A stretch of 64,000 bases of DNA from Salinibacillus aidingensis (GCF_039522525.1 NZ_BAAADO010000003.1:310001-374000), one strand, 5' to 3'. Numbered from the stretch's first letter, positions 8,901-16,934 are shown. The notes: a model not told the origin generated them from the sequence alone. Numbers and translations: made by a program.

Positions 8901-9195
8901 TCTTTTTGATGTTCCTCGAGGAGCTCACGTTTATACAAATGATGAGTCCAAAAAAATCCTTAGTGCTTTAAACAATATACCTGGGCATGCTGAAGGAGTT
9001 AGTCCAACTGGGGAAGTTGACCGTATTATTGGGCAGTTGAATAATCAATCACCTGCAACAAGTGAATCTGTTGTTTATATAACAATGGTTAATGAGATTA
9101 ACGGAAGAGAATTAAGTCGTCAAACCTTTGAATATGACTTGGAATTCCAGAAACAAAAAGAAATGAGAGATATGAGAGCAAGGGGGATGGAATGA
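5911..9195 (+). CDS. Tail tape measure protein
   Basis: The longest gene of the tail module, 1094 residues. Residues 10-150 are coiled coil (RGLKGAKDSLKTVNSEMKAN, then TRIQGLNKKLKAQ). Residues ~150-310 hold the TP901/minor-tail domain (GQTMSASVTAPIVGLGAMAVESTRDF). Hydrophobic glycine-rich segments follow around 390-470 (AAAGPAGIALGGV, GGVVGLAIGGVAGLGLAI). A long charged coiled coil spans ~480-970, and a globular end contains VSWLGEEGPELVE. At about 0.15 nm per residue, a tail of some 160 nm would be expected. No lysozyme or peptidase domain is visible. The end overlaps the next gene by four bases. Confidence 0.93.
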   Translation: MARRVEGLSIDLDLNTQALNRGLKGAKDSLKTVNSEMKANMSAFDRADQSVEKYETRIQGLNKKLKAQERVTSEARKEYDRMIEKHGEGSKEAEKAAREYNKQAASLNNLDRYVNNATEELEQMRQEQRRAESRLGKLSSGLDTFSGNLDNAGQKMTNFGQTMSASVTAPIVGLGAMAVESTRDFRVNIARLETNAKEAGLGVDVLHKSMKDLNGITGETDSNVEALSNLMATDMNSNQLQQAVDDLSGAVVKFPDTLKIESLADGLQETVATGKAVGPFAELLERMGVDLETFDEGLAEAKESGDELNYALNELNNLDLSKVNKEFRETNKSLVEAREEQYDFQESFAELGEKLEPIATELTERVTDIVDAFNELEPETQDNIIKFAGLAAAAGPAGIALGGVTTTFSNLSKGASKLTDMLGRGSTGGRGLLGRIMSLSRGGVVGLAIGGVAGLGLAINGFIKKTNEAEEVNLDFAKSMSDQAANLEKNVATFERLSDKANVSNDELARLNDLNKRISESSNPGEINELQKQYNNLARESGLSKEELQNLFDANKDIIEQSPDVQTSISETGNKFVESTEKVKEYIDKIRDYSETELEIERAKLLDQQQEALDTLTKKKKEQQAIDTRINNILDAREMTNEEITKSMGEIEEKLRDSKLSEQEWNELKQKQIDLADVKNGKEIDLLEELQNQRKEIKKNIDQEQEKIDKLQATNQQLANIYLKNVGINEEGEKGLKALDKSIEKNKEEILKLQEKRNEKGKLTQEEQKRLEKLRDTTAEQEEQKLKIFEELGIYKNINSLLDAKLSTLSKEEEQKIINLARTRDIKVEEGNILQQLQKKNDKLLEERNNLIKNLEKQGATKYEIREQVSELDKKILKNDNVIKEILKETGLWEQVKDEINLGRNAIDKQSEGIDNVKDNIRDSIGLAGDLNDKLSEPVWKTVSLQYSNTDGPPQGHHVPVGYAVGTNFHPGGVSWLGEEGPELVEHNNKWSLAGFGLFDVPRGAHVYTNDESKKILSALNNIPGHAEGVSPTGEVDRIIGQLNNQSPATSESVVYITMVNEINGRELSRQTFEYDLEFQKQKEMRDMRARGME

Positions 9196-10619
9196 TGGGT
9201 GCGACATATAGAGGTAAACACTCAAGTGATTTTGGCTTAGCTGTACAAACAAACCCACATATTCTCCCTGATTTTAGTTTGAGGACGACAAATATTCCTG
9301 GTATGCCTGGTGCTCACTATCAGGGCAACGAATATGGCATGAGACGAATCCCTATTACAATTGGCTTTATTGGCAAGGACGTACAAGACTATGAATCTCG
9401 TTTACGTGCACTGGCGGATTGGCTACGTCCAGACTTAGGACCTGGCGTTTATGTATCGGACAACGAACCAGATAAATTTAACTATGCGGTATTACAAAGT
9501 GTTAGTTTTGGGAGATTTAGAAGAATCGCAGAAATGGGTGAAGGAGATCTTGTTTTAGTTTGTCCTGACCCATTCGCTTATGAATCCAAAGAACAAAGTA
9601 AGGCTTTACCAGCAAACATCGTGTATGACGGTACAGCTGATACTTATCCAATCATTACAGCAAGATTCAACCAGCCGACTACCCACTTATCAATCATGAA
9701 TGGTGACCAATCTATTGATTTAGGGAAACCTGATAAAGTTACGGAAACGGCTGTAGCTCCTGAAACTTTAGTGCTGCACGATACGATGGAAGATACCTCA
9801 CTCTGGCAAACAGCAACCGAAGTAGACAACGGTTCTGTGACAGGTAGTATGACCGATGCAGACGGCCCCGGTTTTTCGGTGTCAGATTATGGCACTGTGA
9901 TTACGCCTCATGAATTCCAGGGCCCTTCTTTACAAAGAGCCATTGGCGCTTCATTACAAGACTTTTATGCGGATATACTTGTACACCAATTTAATTTATC
10001 CGGAAACACAGGCATTATCGAGATTTATTTCCGAGACGCAAACGGCAACAACATTGCCAAATTTGGTTTTGGTGACAGTCATATTGGATTCCAGAAAAAT
10101 GAAGGTGTGCTTCAGTTAGGTGGTACAAGTGGCGTTCGGAATCCATTAGAACCAGATGATCGTAGCGAATGGAATAATTTTAACGGAATTATCCGTGTAC
10201 GCAGATGGAATAATCGTTGGCTGGCTTATTTGGCGCAAAGGGACGAAAACGGGAATTACAGAGGAGAAAAGAGTGTATCTTACTTAGAACCTATTTACAC
10301 CACACCTGTCGACACGATTCAAGTGGCTATACGTAAATGGGGCGATACTACACCAAATGACCAGGGGATAAGCGAAATTAGAGTTTATCAACTTAATGAT
10401 ACATCGGGGGCAAATGAGGTGCCGGAAATTGCTGTTGCTGGGGATGAAATCACAGTGGATACAGCTACCGGTGATGTAAGAAAAAATGGTGAACCCAGAA
10501 TGGATTTAGTCGGGTTATCTACGGATTTCTGGGCTTTAGAACAGGGAGAGAATATTATTGATGTGCAACCTTCAGGGGTTGCTGATTTAAGTATGAAATA
10601 TCGAAATCGTTATCTATAA
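9192..10619 (+). CDS. Distal tail protein (Dit) with large inserted domain
   Basis: A 475-residue protein. Residues 1-~185 are a Dit/siphovirus tail component domain (YRGKHSSDFGLAVQTNPHI, GMRRIPITIGFIGKDVQDYE). Residues ~415-475 give the C-terminal strands of the same fold (DEITVDTATGDVRKNGE). Between them lie ~225 residues (about 190-415) with a jelly-roll/concanavalin look (DTMEDTSLWQTATEVDNG, IIEIYFRDANGNNIAKFGFG). Plain Dit proteins are about 250 residues, so this is an evolved Dit with a probable carbohydrate-binding insertion. It sits at the tail tip as a hexamer ring in related phages. Confidence 0.85.
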   Translation: MMGATYRGKHSSDFGLAVQTNPHILPDFSLRTTNIPGMPGAHYQGNEYGMRRIPITIGFIGKDVQDYESRLRALADWLRPDLGPGVYVSDNEPDKFNYAVLQSVSFGRFRRIAEMGEGDLVLVCPDPFAYESKEQSKALPANIVYDGTADTYPIITARFNQPTTHLSIMNGDQSIDLGKPDKVTETAVAPETLVLHDTMEDTSLWQTATEVDNGSVTGSMTDADGPGFSVSDYGTVITPHEFQGPSLQRAIGASLQDFYADILVHQFNLSGNTGIIEIYFRDANGNNIAKFGFGDSHIGFQKNEGVLQLGGTSGVRNPLEPDDRSEWNNFNGIIRVRRWNNRWLAYLAQRDENGNYRGEKSVSYLEPIYTTPVDTIQVAIRKWGDTTPNDQGISEIRVYQLNDTSGANEVPEIAVAGDEITVDTATGDVRKNGEPRMDLVGLSTDFWALEQGENIIDVQPSGVADLSMKYRNRYL

Positions 10620-10635
10620 GAAAGGAGTGCTGATA

Positions 10636-11016
10636 TTGTCATTCAGTAATTATCTTGAACAGAAAGTATTAAACGATAATCTTGTTAACGCTACGGTCTA
10701 CCTAGCGTTATTTACTTCTGCACCCGGAGAAGATGGAACAGGAACAGAGGTGAGTGGAGGGGGATATTCCAGGCAACCTATTACTTTTGGCGCACCAACT
10801 GATGATGGAGCAGGTTCTATGCAAACGTCTAATAGTGCAGCTGTTGAGTTTCCTATCGCCTCAGCTGACTGGGGTATTATTACTCATATGGGTTTATATG
10901 ATGCTGAAACTGGCGGGAACTTACTAGATTTTGGCTCTTTAAATTCCACAGCAAATATACAAGAGAATAACCAGTTTTTAATTAATGTCGGTGATTATAC
11001 GGTTAAAATTAACTAA
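10636..11016 (+). CDS. Conserved tail-fibre-associated protein
   Basis: Best start is TTG at 10636, eight bases after AAAGGAG; an upstream GTG at 10627 lies too close to that site. The 126-residue product (SFSNYLEQKVLNDNLVNATV, YLALFTSAPGEDGTGTEVSG, GGYSRQPITFG) belongs to a family often found next to tail-fibre genes. The exact role is not known to me; a structural tail-tip part is likely. It opens the fibre cassette between Dit and Tal. Confidence 0.7.
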   Translation: MSFSNYLEQKVLNDNLVNATVYLALFTSAPGEDGTGTEVSGGGYSRQPITFGAPTDDGAGSMQTSNSAAVEFPIASADWGIITHMGLYDAETGGNLLDFGSLNSTANIQENNQFLINVGDYTVKIN

Positions 11017-11028
11017 GGAGGTTACTAT

Positions 11029-12885
11029 ATGGCTCGATTAAATGCAGCTAACAATGCTATAACAACAATTTCTGAAGCGATGGACGCTACGCAAACAACT
11101 GTAAATGTAGTAGATCCATCGCTTTTTCCATCCCCTCCTTTTCGAGTAACAATTGAAGATGAAATCATGGAAGTGTCAAATGTTAACAGTACAACTTTGA
11201 CTGTAACTAGAGGAATGGAAGATACGGCATCTACCTCCCATGATAATGGAACGGAAATCTCAAACAACTTTACTGCTGGCACACAAAACGAACTTGTTTC
11301 CCAATCAGAATTTGATACACACGTCCAAGAATTTAATGAACATAAGGCTAATGAAGTGTCACAAGCTGAAGTCCACGGCTTACGTGCTACAAACGGAAAA
11401 TTAGAATATTACGACGGAACAGAATGGAAAACGGTAAGCGGTGGTTTGCCCGTTGGCAACGTGACTAATTTCGATGTACAAGCAGGAAATACAGAAGTTA
11501 CTTTAATGTGGCAAGACCCAACAGATGTAACACTTGACGGTGCTACTTTAGCGGAGTGGAAAGGAACAAAAATACTAAGAAAAACAGGAAGTTATCCTGT
11601 AGATGAAAATGATGGTGTTCTGGTCGTAGATAGTAGTGTTCGAGATCAATATGCTACAGATGGGTTTGTTGATACTGGATTAACTAATGATACAACCTAT
11701 TACTATTCTGCTTTCCCTTATACAACTGAGGATGTTTATGATAAAAAGTCTGACGCACAAGCTACACCACAACCTTATCATATTTATGGTGTAGCAATAG
11801 ATACAACGAACAGCAACCCAGAAACAGCAGTCACTTACACAGACGATGCAACAGGATTTACGCCAGCAAGCGGTAATGATGGTGCGTTTAGTTACGGTTC
11901 ATGGCAAGATAAGTTTCCGTTTAATCAAATTAAACCATGTGTATTCTTAAATGGTGCAGTCAATTATTACCTTGACCCTAACGATTACAGCCTAAAAGAA
12001 GACGGCACAACAGCCGATATTACGAGCGGAGCAGATGGTGACGTAATGATTGAGTTTCCAAAAATATGGTGGAAATTTGAACGTAGTGGGGATTTTCTAT
12101 ATATCCGATACGCAGATGCTCAAATTGATTCCAGTTATCTTTCGTTAGCACATACAAGAGGGACAACAGAAAAAGACAAGATTTATGTCGCTGCATATTT
12201 AGGGTATGACGACGGAACTTCTTTACGGTCTTTGAGCGGACAAACACCAACCGCATCAGAAACTATCGGTTCATTTAGAAATAAGGCGCAGGCGAACGGT
12301 ACTGGGTATGAACAAATGCCATTTTATCCGTTGACTATGTTACAAATATTAGCTTTAATCATGTTTAAAAATAGAGATTTACAGACAGCACTAGGCGAAG
12401 GGTACACAGATTCCAATAACTCATCGTCAACCACAACTGGTGCTACGGACACAAAAGGGATGTTCTATGGATCTACACTAGGAACAGAACAAGTTAAGTT
12501 CTGTGGAATTGAAGATTTTTACGGAAACTTACGCTACTGGATTGATGGTGTGTTGTATGATACTAACTACGATATGTTAATCGGTAATGACGGTTATAAC
12601 GATGCAGGCGATGGTTATACAAACTATGGCGCAACAGGATGGAATACTGATGAAGGTGGTTATGTTGATACTATTCAAGGTTCAACAGAAACAGGATTTA
12701 TACCCGCATCTATTAACGGGAGCGAAACCACTTATTATGCCGACTATGGATATATCGGGTCGGATCGCCTGCCGTATTTCGGCGGCAATTGGGATACTGG
12801 GTCGGATGCGGGTGCGTTTCATCTGTATTCGGGTGCGGCGTCGGGTTCGGGTTCGTCTCTCGGTGCGCGCGCTTGCTTTGTATAA
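11029..12885 (+). CDS. Receptor-binding tail protein, DGR target with variable C-terminus
   Basis: A 618-residue tail protein. Residues 1-~95 form a beta-rich attachment domain (TTVNVVDPSLFPSPPFRVTI); a short helical HVQEFNEHKANE linker follows. Residues ~145-250 resemble a fibronectin type III domain (VTNFDVQAGNTEVTLMWQDP...TYYYSAFPYTTED). Residues ~255-618 look like the C-type-lectin/formylglycine-enzyme fold used by DGR targets: FYGNLRYWIDG (about 504-514), GGNWDTGSDAGAFHL (about 585-599) and the terminal SLGARACFV. The last 43 codons are the variable repeat. These domains bind diverse ligands at the phage tip in known DGR systems. The gene ends 18 bases before the template repeat. Confidence 0.88.
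   Translation: MARLNAANNAITTISEAMDATQTTVNVVDPSLFPSPPFRVTIEDEIMEVSNVNSTTLTVTRGMEDTASTSHDNGTEISNNFTAGTQNELVSQSEFDTHVQEFNEHKANEVSQAEVHGLRATNGKLEYYDGTEWKTVSGGLPVGNVTNFDVQAGNTEVTLMWQDPTDVTLDGATLAEWKGTKILRKTGSYPVDENDGVLVVDSSVRDQYATDGFVDTGLTNDTTYYYSAFPYTTEDVYDKKSDAQATPQPYHIYGVAIDTTNSNPETAVTYTDDATGFTPASGNDGAFSYGSWQDKFPFNQIKPCVFLNGAVNYYLDPNDYSLKEDGTTADITSGADGDVMIEFPKIWWKFERSGDFLYIRYADAQIDSSYLSLAHTRGTTEKDKIYVAAYLGYDDGTSLRSLSGQTPTASETIGSFRNKAQANGTGYEQMPFYPLTMLQILALIMFKNRDLQTALGEGYTDSNNSSSTTTGATDTKGMFYGSTLGTEQVKFCGIEDFYGNLRYWIDGVLYDTNYDMLIGNDGYNDAGDGYTNYGATGWNTDEGGYVDTIQGSTETGFIPASINGSETTYYADYGYIGSDRLPYFGGNWDTGSDAGAFHLYSGAASGSGSSLGARACFV
12755..12881 (+). repeat. DGR variable repeat (VR)
   Basis: 127 bases at the 3' end of the receptor-binding gene, aligned without gaps to 12904-13030 (offset 149). 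It differs from the template at 16 positions, every one an A in the template: 14 A to G, one A to T (12775), one A to C (12797). The codons changed include four AGY and two AGG codons, three AAT, two ACG, and one each of CAC and TAC, plus synonymous CTA and GCA. The 3' part (12851-12881) is GC-rich and nearly unchanged, as expected for an IMH-like initiation region. The repeat ends just before the stop codon. Confidence 0.92.
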
Positions 12886-12903
12886 CTAGGACATGGGCAA
12901 AGT

Positions 12904-13030
12904 TCAGGTCGGATCACCTACCGAATTTCAGCAGCAATTGGAATAATAGGTCGAATGCAGGTACGTTTCATCTGTATTCGAGTACGGCGTCGGGTTCGAG
13001 TTCGTCTCTCGGTGCGCGCGCTTACTTTGT
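12904..13030 (+). repeat. DGR template repeat (TR)
   Basis: A non-expressed 127-bp copy of the VR that starts 19 bases after the target's stop codon. In the VR frame it reads Asn/Ser-rich (RSDHLPNFSSNWNNRSNAG), the usual composition of templates because AAY and AGY codons allow wide change by A mutagenesis. It holds 25 adenines, of which 16 differ in the VR; none of its 102 other bases differ. It has no start codon or ribosome site of its own. No reverse transcriptase follows. Confidence 0.9.
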
Positions 13031-13120
13031 GAATAATAAAATGATGAATCTTTGCCCCAGCGCTTGCTATTGAACCAGTGATACCATATGCAGATAAATA
13101 CTACAAGGAAGTGATAAAAG

Positions 13121-13387
13121 GTGAGAGTAAGAGGGACACAAAAAGTCGTGAAGCCGGTTGAGGTTAATGTAGATACGGTATATGTAAGGACAAATATTAC
13201 TCAGATTTCCGAGCAAGATTTTGAAGGATGGGAATATGATGAAGATACTTTTTCTGCAAAGGAATACATCGAACAACTATCTAATGCGGATGATTTATCA
13301 TCTATTGCAACGCTTGTTTCCAATTTGATGAGCGAAATCGATTATTTAAGAAGCAGAGTAGAAACATTAGAAACTTATCATAATTAA
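13121..13387 (+). CDS. Small tail accessory protein (XkdW-like position)
   Basis: An 88-residue acidic protein starting with GTG after AAGGAAGTG. The C-terminal half is a probable coiled coil (VSNLMSEIDYLRSRVETLETY). In PBSX-like modules a protein of this size and kind (XkdW) follows the tail fibre. Family membership is not certain. The gene directly follows the template repeat, where a DGR would normally carry its reverse transcriptase; this protein has none of the RT motifs. Confidence 0.6.
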   Translation: MRVRGTQKVVKPVEVNVDTVYVRTNITQISEQDFEGWEYDEDTFSAKEYIEQLSNADDLSSIATLVSNLMSEIDYLRSRVETLETYHN

Positions 13388-13399
13388 GGAGGTATTATA

Positions 13400-13540
13400 A
13401 TGGCTGATTATTCATATTTAAATCAATATCTTTTAAACATGTACGTTACAGCAGTTGATACCGGGAGGTTTACGATTGATTTTGTGCCTTTTATGTATCG
13501 ACAAGCGGTAGCTGACACGCTAGGAATAACACTAAATTAA
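13400..13540 (+). CDS. XkdX-like 46-residue protein
   Basis: ATG at 13400 follows AAGGAGG (13386-13392) and codes for 46 residues (MADYSYLNQYLLNMYVTAVD). XkdX-family proteins are short, carry a YV-rich middle and sit right after XkdW and the fibre genes. Size, spacing and order support it. Function is unknown even in PBSX. Confidence 0.6.
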   Translation: MADYSYLNQYLLNMYVTAVDTGRFTIDFVPFMYRQAVADTLGITLN

Positions 13541-13554
13541 GGAGATGTATTGCG

Positions 13555-13842
13555 TTGAAACGGTTTTCAGATTTCGCTAAAGACTCTAATGTTATGATAG
13601 GCGATAAAATGAAAATAGAAGATGTTCTAGGAAAAGAAATTGAAGTGATTGGATGTAAAATAAATGACAGTAAACAGAAATCTGGAACAAAAGTATTAAC
13701 GTTACAATTTAGGTGGGATGGAGTTGAACGCATTCTTTTTACTGGATCTAGTGTTTTGATTGAACAATCGGAACAGTATAAAGATGAAATGCCTTTTCTG
13801 GCTAAAATTGAAAAAGTGAATAAGTTTTATACTTTCACTTGA
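13555..13842 (+). CDS. Unassigned phage protein, 95 residues
   Basis: Start TTG at 13555, with GGAG at 13541-13544. The product (KRFSDFAKDSNVMIGDKMKI, EVIGCKINDSKQKSG, LTLQFRWDGVERILFTGSSV) is a beta-rich small domain that could be an OB-like nucleic-acid or ligand-binding fold; I do not recognise a family with certainty. It closes the fibre cassette before Tal. Confidence 0.6.
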   Translation: MKRFSDFAKDSNVMIGDKMKIEDVLGKEIEVIGCKINDSKQKSGTKVLTLQFRWDGVERILFTGSSVLIEQSEQYKDEMPFLAKIEKVNKFYTFT

Positions 13843-13877
13843 TGAATAATAGGAGTATTATACGCAGTAAACAGAAG

Positions 13878-13902
13878 CACCCAAAAAGAGGGTGTATTTT
13901 TA
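13878..13902 (+). terminator. Weak intrinsic terminator
   Basis: CACCC (13878-13882) pairs with GGGTG (13890-13894), followed by TATTTTTATT. The stem is only five pairs, so termination would be partial. It separates the fibre cassette from Tal. Confidence 0.4.
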
Positions 13903-13924
13903 TTGAGAAAGGAGGTGTGCCTTC

Positions 13925-16546
13925 TTGTTTAATCGCACCTATAACTTTGTCTATAACTCAACAAAATTAGATGCTGCGGTTAAGTCCGTTACAGTAACAA
14001 AATCAATCGTTAAATCTCGAATGATTATCCGTAATAATGTTACATCAAATACGCATACGAAAACTGACGCAAATGGCTCGGTTAAGGTTATCCGGAAAAC
14101 TGGAGATACGATATCGGTTGTTAATACTGATAGCTTCGTTAAAGGTGTCATTGGTGTCACTTCTAGCCTTACCACGAAAGCGACAACTATGACAATATTG
14201 GATAACAGTATACGTAATTATGCTCCGTCTATACCTTACAAAAAATCTGAACCATCACCAATATGGATATATGACCGTAATGAGCAATTAAAGACAGTAT
14301 TGATGCCTAAGCAACAACATAAAAGAAAAGCAGTCCCATATTGGAATGGTTGGTACGTTGAACAATTAAACGGCAAGGTAACACTAGATTTCGAGACTGT
14401 ATCCGATATTCCTGAGTCTGAATTTATCGAGCCAGATGGACGGGCTGTTATAAGGGATATGGACGGTAATTTGGTTGAGTTTATCATTCGTAGTCCGGAA
14501 GATGTAGACGATAGAAATGGTACTGTAAAAGTGGTTTATGCAGAAGGCGGTATGTACGAGCTCATCGATGAATGGCTATCTGGGTATACCGCAGCAAATG
14601 TAGACCCAGAAACCGCACTTAGAGCCATACTTCAAGGCACAAGATGGGAAGTAGGTCATGTCGATACGTTCGACAACCAGAGCGTGGATTTTGAAGATAT
14701 AACCGTCAAAGAAGCTGTCCATGAATTGGCTAATATGTTTAGTGGAGAATTACGCTACCGGGTGGAAGCTGACCATAATACCATTACAAGACGGTATGTA
14801 GACCTATTGCAAAAGCGTGGAAAACGTACCATGAAACGCTGGGAAATGGGCAAAGATGTTGAATCTTATAGACGTACCGTTGATACTACAGGCATTAAGA
14901 CAGCTCTATATGCTAAAGGTAAATCAACGAAGAATGACGGCCCTCGGGTTACTTTTGCGGATGTAGAATGGTCGAAAGCGAAAGGTGATCCGGTTGATAA
15001 ACCTTTAGGAGACATCTATGTTGCTGACCCTGAAGCGCTACATCAATGGGGGTATGACGGAGGAACAAGACATAGAAAAGGATTCTATGACGGCCAGGAA
15101 GGTGACCCAGCCACCCTGTTGTTAAATGCATGGAAAGAACTACAAAAACAAAAAGATGCGGTTTATACGTATGATTTTAATGTTTTGCTATTAGAAAAGC
15201 TAACGGGGTACTCTCATGAAAAAGTTAGGCTGGGTGATACAAATGCAGCTATTAATCACCGGGTACATCCGAAAAGCGAAGTAGAAACATCAGTAATTGA
15301 ATTCAGGCAAAACCTGAACGATGAAACCTTATCAGAGGTCACACTTGGTGCTTTTAGACGACAATTCGATACTAATTCCAGGGTACGAAATGTAGAAAAA
15401 GGCTACAACCGAAATAAAGGTAAATGGGATGAAAAGGAAACGCCAGAAGGAGCACAATCAAAAGCTGACCAGGCACTTGCCACTGCACGGGAAGAAATTG
15501 ATGCAGCTGAACAACGAATTAGTCAAGCGGAAACGGACATTTCAAGCGCTCAATCCATCATAGACGAGGTTACAAGCGAAGATTCATCCGGACAGCATGT
15601 ACTTAATGGAACACTTATAACGAATGAAATCATTGCTGAAAATGCTACTTTGACTGGAACACTTACAGGAAGTAACGCAACTATACTGAATTTAACTACC
15701 GATAACATGACCGCCAAAAATGCAACCATACAAGACGCTACTATTACAGGAGACTTTGTGAGCGGTAGTATAAATATAGGAGAAGATGCCACGGTAGGTC
15801 AAAACCTTACAATAGGAAATAATGAAAGTACAGGTTCTTGGTACAGCGCTAGTTACCTTAGTTTTGGCGACTATGCGAATATATACGCATCAAGTACAGG
15901 TGACATGAGTTTTAACGCAGATAGTTTAAACATATATTCCAACGATATAGTATTACCCCAAATTGTCGAATCATATCCAAATGGAACTGATTTCAACGGA
16001 GGTTTTTTCTTTAGTCAAATATCCTTTCAAGGGATAGATAATAACAACAGAATTTACACAGATACAGCCGACAACCAAAGAATGAAATTAGAAACTGACG
16101 ATACAACTAATAAGACTCAAATATGGGTAGACCCTGCAAGAACCAATGTTTATTTTCTTGTTAACGATATTGTGAACCACACTTTCTATGGCAGCGGTAA
16201 TAAGGATGGTGGTTCAATAGAGATAGACGGAATTCGTTACGGTATGTCACCTATTGATTCACCGCAGACACTTATATTTGACTTAATTACAGACATTCAA
16301 GTAAACGGGGAGACAAAGATTTACTTAGATTCAATCTTATCAAAAGCACTAGAAAACTTTGCTGTATTTCCTAATAACCCAGATGTCAAAGTGATTCAAA
16401 AAGGTACAGATTACTTTGTTGTGGATGGAATCGGGTTAGCTGATTTTCAAGTCATAGGTAATAGGATAGGATTTGAAGATGCTTACTTCACAAACCTAAC
16501 TAAAATGTCAGAAGATTTACAAGCAAAGGAGAGCTTAAATGGTTAA
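13925..16546 (+). CDS. Tail-associated endopeptidase / minor structural protein (Tal)
   Basis: An 873-residue protein starting TTG after AAAGGAGGTG. The region ~95-460 is the prophage endopeptidase tail domain typical of gp18/Tal hub proteins (PSPIWIYDRNEQLKTVL, YWNGWYVEQLNGKVTLDFET, then a MKRWEMGKDVESYRRTVDTT segment and EKLTGYSHEKVRLGD). A coiled coil follows (about 510-550, EGAQSKADQALATAREEIDA). After it come short beta repeats (NATLTGTLTGSNATILNLTT) that suggest a beta-helix fibre stem, then a unique C-terminal head. It builds the tail tip and probably aids wall penetration. Normally Tal follows Dit directly; here ~3.3 kb of fibre genes lie between. Confidence 0.82.
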   Translation: MFNRTYNFVYNSTKLDAAVKSVTVTKSIVKSRMIIRNNVTSNTHTKTDANGSVKVIRKTGDTISVVNTDSFVKGVIGVTSSLTTKATTMTILDNSIRNYAPSIPYKKSEPSPIWIYDRNEQLKTVLMPKQQHKRKAVPYWNGWYVEQLNGKVTLDFETVSDIPESEFIEPDGRAVIRDMDGNLVEFIIRSPEDVDDRNGTVKVVYAEGGMYELIDEWLSGYTAANVDPETALRAILQGTRWEVGHVDTFDNQSVDFEDITVKEAVHELANMFSGELRYRVEADHNTITRRYVDLLQKRGKRTMKRWEMGKDVESYRRTVDTTGIKTALYAKGKSTKNDGPRVTFADVEWSKAKGDPVDKPLGDIYVADPEALHQWGYDGGTRHRKGFYDGQEGDPATLLLNAWKELQKQKDAVYTYDFNVLLLEKLTGYSHEKVRLGDTNAAINHRVHPKSEVETSVIEFRQNLNDETLSEVTLGAFRRQFDTNSRVRNVEKGYNRNKGKWDEKETPEGAQSKADQALATAREEIDAAEQRISQAETDISSAQSIIDEVTSEDSSGQHVLNGTLITNEIIAENATLTGTLTGSNATILNLTTDNMTAKNATIQDATITGDFVSGSINIGEDATVGQNLTIGNNESTGSWYSASYLSFGDYANIYASSTGDMSFNADSLNIYSNDIVLPQIVESYPNGTDFNGGFFFSQISFQGIDNNNRIYTDTADNQRMKLETDDTTNKTQIWVDPARTNVYFLVNDIVNHTFYGSGNKDGGSIEIDGIRYGMSPIDSPQTLIFDLITDIQVNGETKIYLDSILSKALENFAVFPNNPDVKVIQKGTDYFVVDGIGLADFQVIGNRIGFEDAYFTNLTKMSEDLQAKESLNG

Positions 16547-16733
16547 TGATTTAGAGTATAAGTTCAGCAAGCCTAAATTAATTGAAATGTCTGAGATTGA
16601 TAGTGGTGGATGCTTTTTACGAACTGTTCTCATCGAACAAAATCATCCTAATGCAGCTGCATTAATCAAAGGTAAACCACCAGATACATTAAACAATCCC
16701 AGATGGATAAATGGTCAATGGAAGGAGGGTTGA
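16539..16733 (+). CDS. Small phage protein, 64 residues
   Basis: Starts ATG at 16539, overlapping the end of Tal by eight bases; AAGGAGAG (16527-16534) is the ribosome site. Product NDLEYKFSKPKLIEMSEID with two Cys-free halves and a KPPDTLNNPRWINGQWKEG tail. No family recognised. Translational coupling with Tal suggests a tail or lysis accessory role. Confidence 0.6.
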   Translation: MVNDLEYKFSKPKLIEMSEIDSGGCFLRTVLIEQNHPNAAALIKGKPPDTLNNPRWINGQWKEG

Positions 16734-16737
16734 TATA

Positions 16738-16896
16738 ATGGAAGCCGAAAAAGTATTAAAGTATATGCGAGCTCAAATTGCGACTTTATCGCAACAAAAC
16801 GCTATTGCAAATGCACAACTAGAAGAAAAAGAAGCCGAAGTCAAAAAACTGAAAGAAGAAAACCGCAAATTGAGAGAGTCTGAGAGCGCCGAATAA
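16738..16896 (+). CDS. Short coiled-coil phage protein, 52 residues
   Basis: ATG at 16738 is seven bases after GGAGGGT; an earlier in-frame ATG at 16711 has no ribosome site. The product is one charged helix (QLEEKEAEVKKLKEENRKLR) predicted to form a coiled coil. It lies just before the holin. Function unknown. Confidence 0.65.
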   Translation: MEAEKVLKYMRAQIATLSQQNAIANAQLEEKEAEVKKLKEENRKLRESESAE

Positions 16897-16934
16897 GGCG
16901 TTATTTTTATGTCTAAGAAAGGAGATTTATTTTA

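Noticed and set aside
12789..13073. Open frame running through VR into TR as a protein
   Set aside because: It is in a different frame from the target gene, has no ribosome site and only arises because both repeats are rich in GGG/TCG words.
12904..13073. TR as a spare C-terminal cassette for ordinary recombination (phase variation)
   Set aside because: Ordinary divergence would change all four bases; differences at adenines only fit DGR mutagenesis far better.
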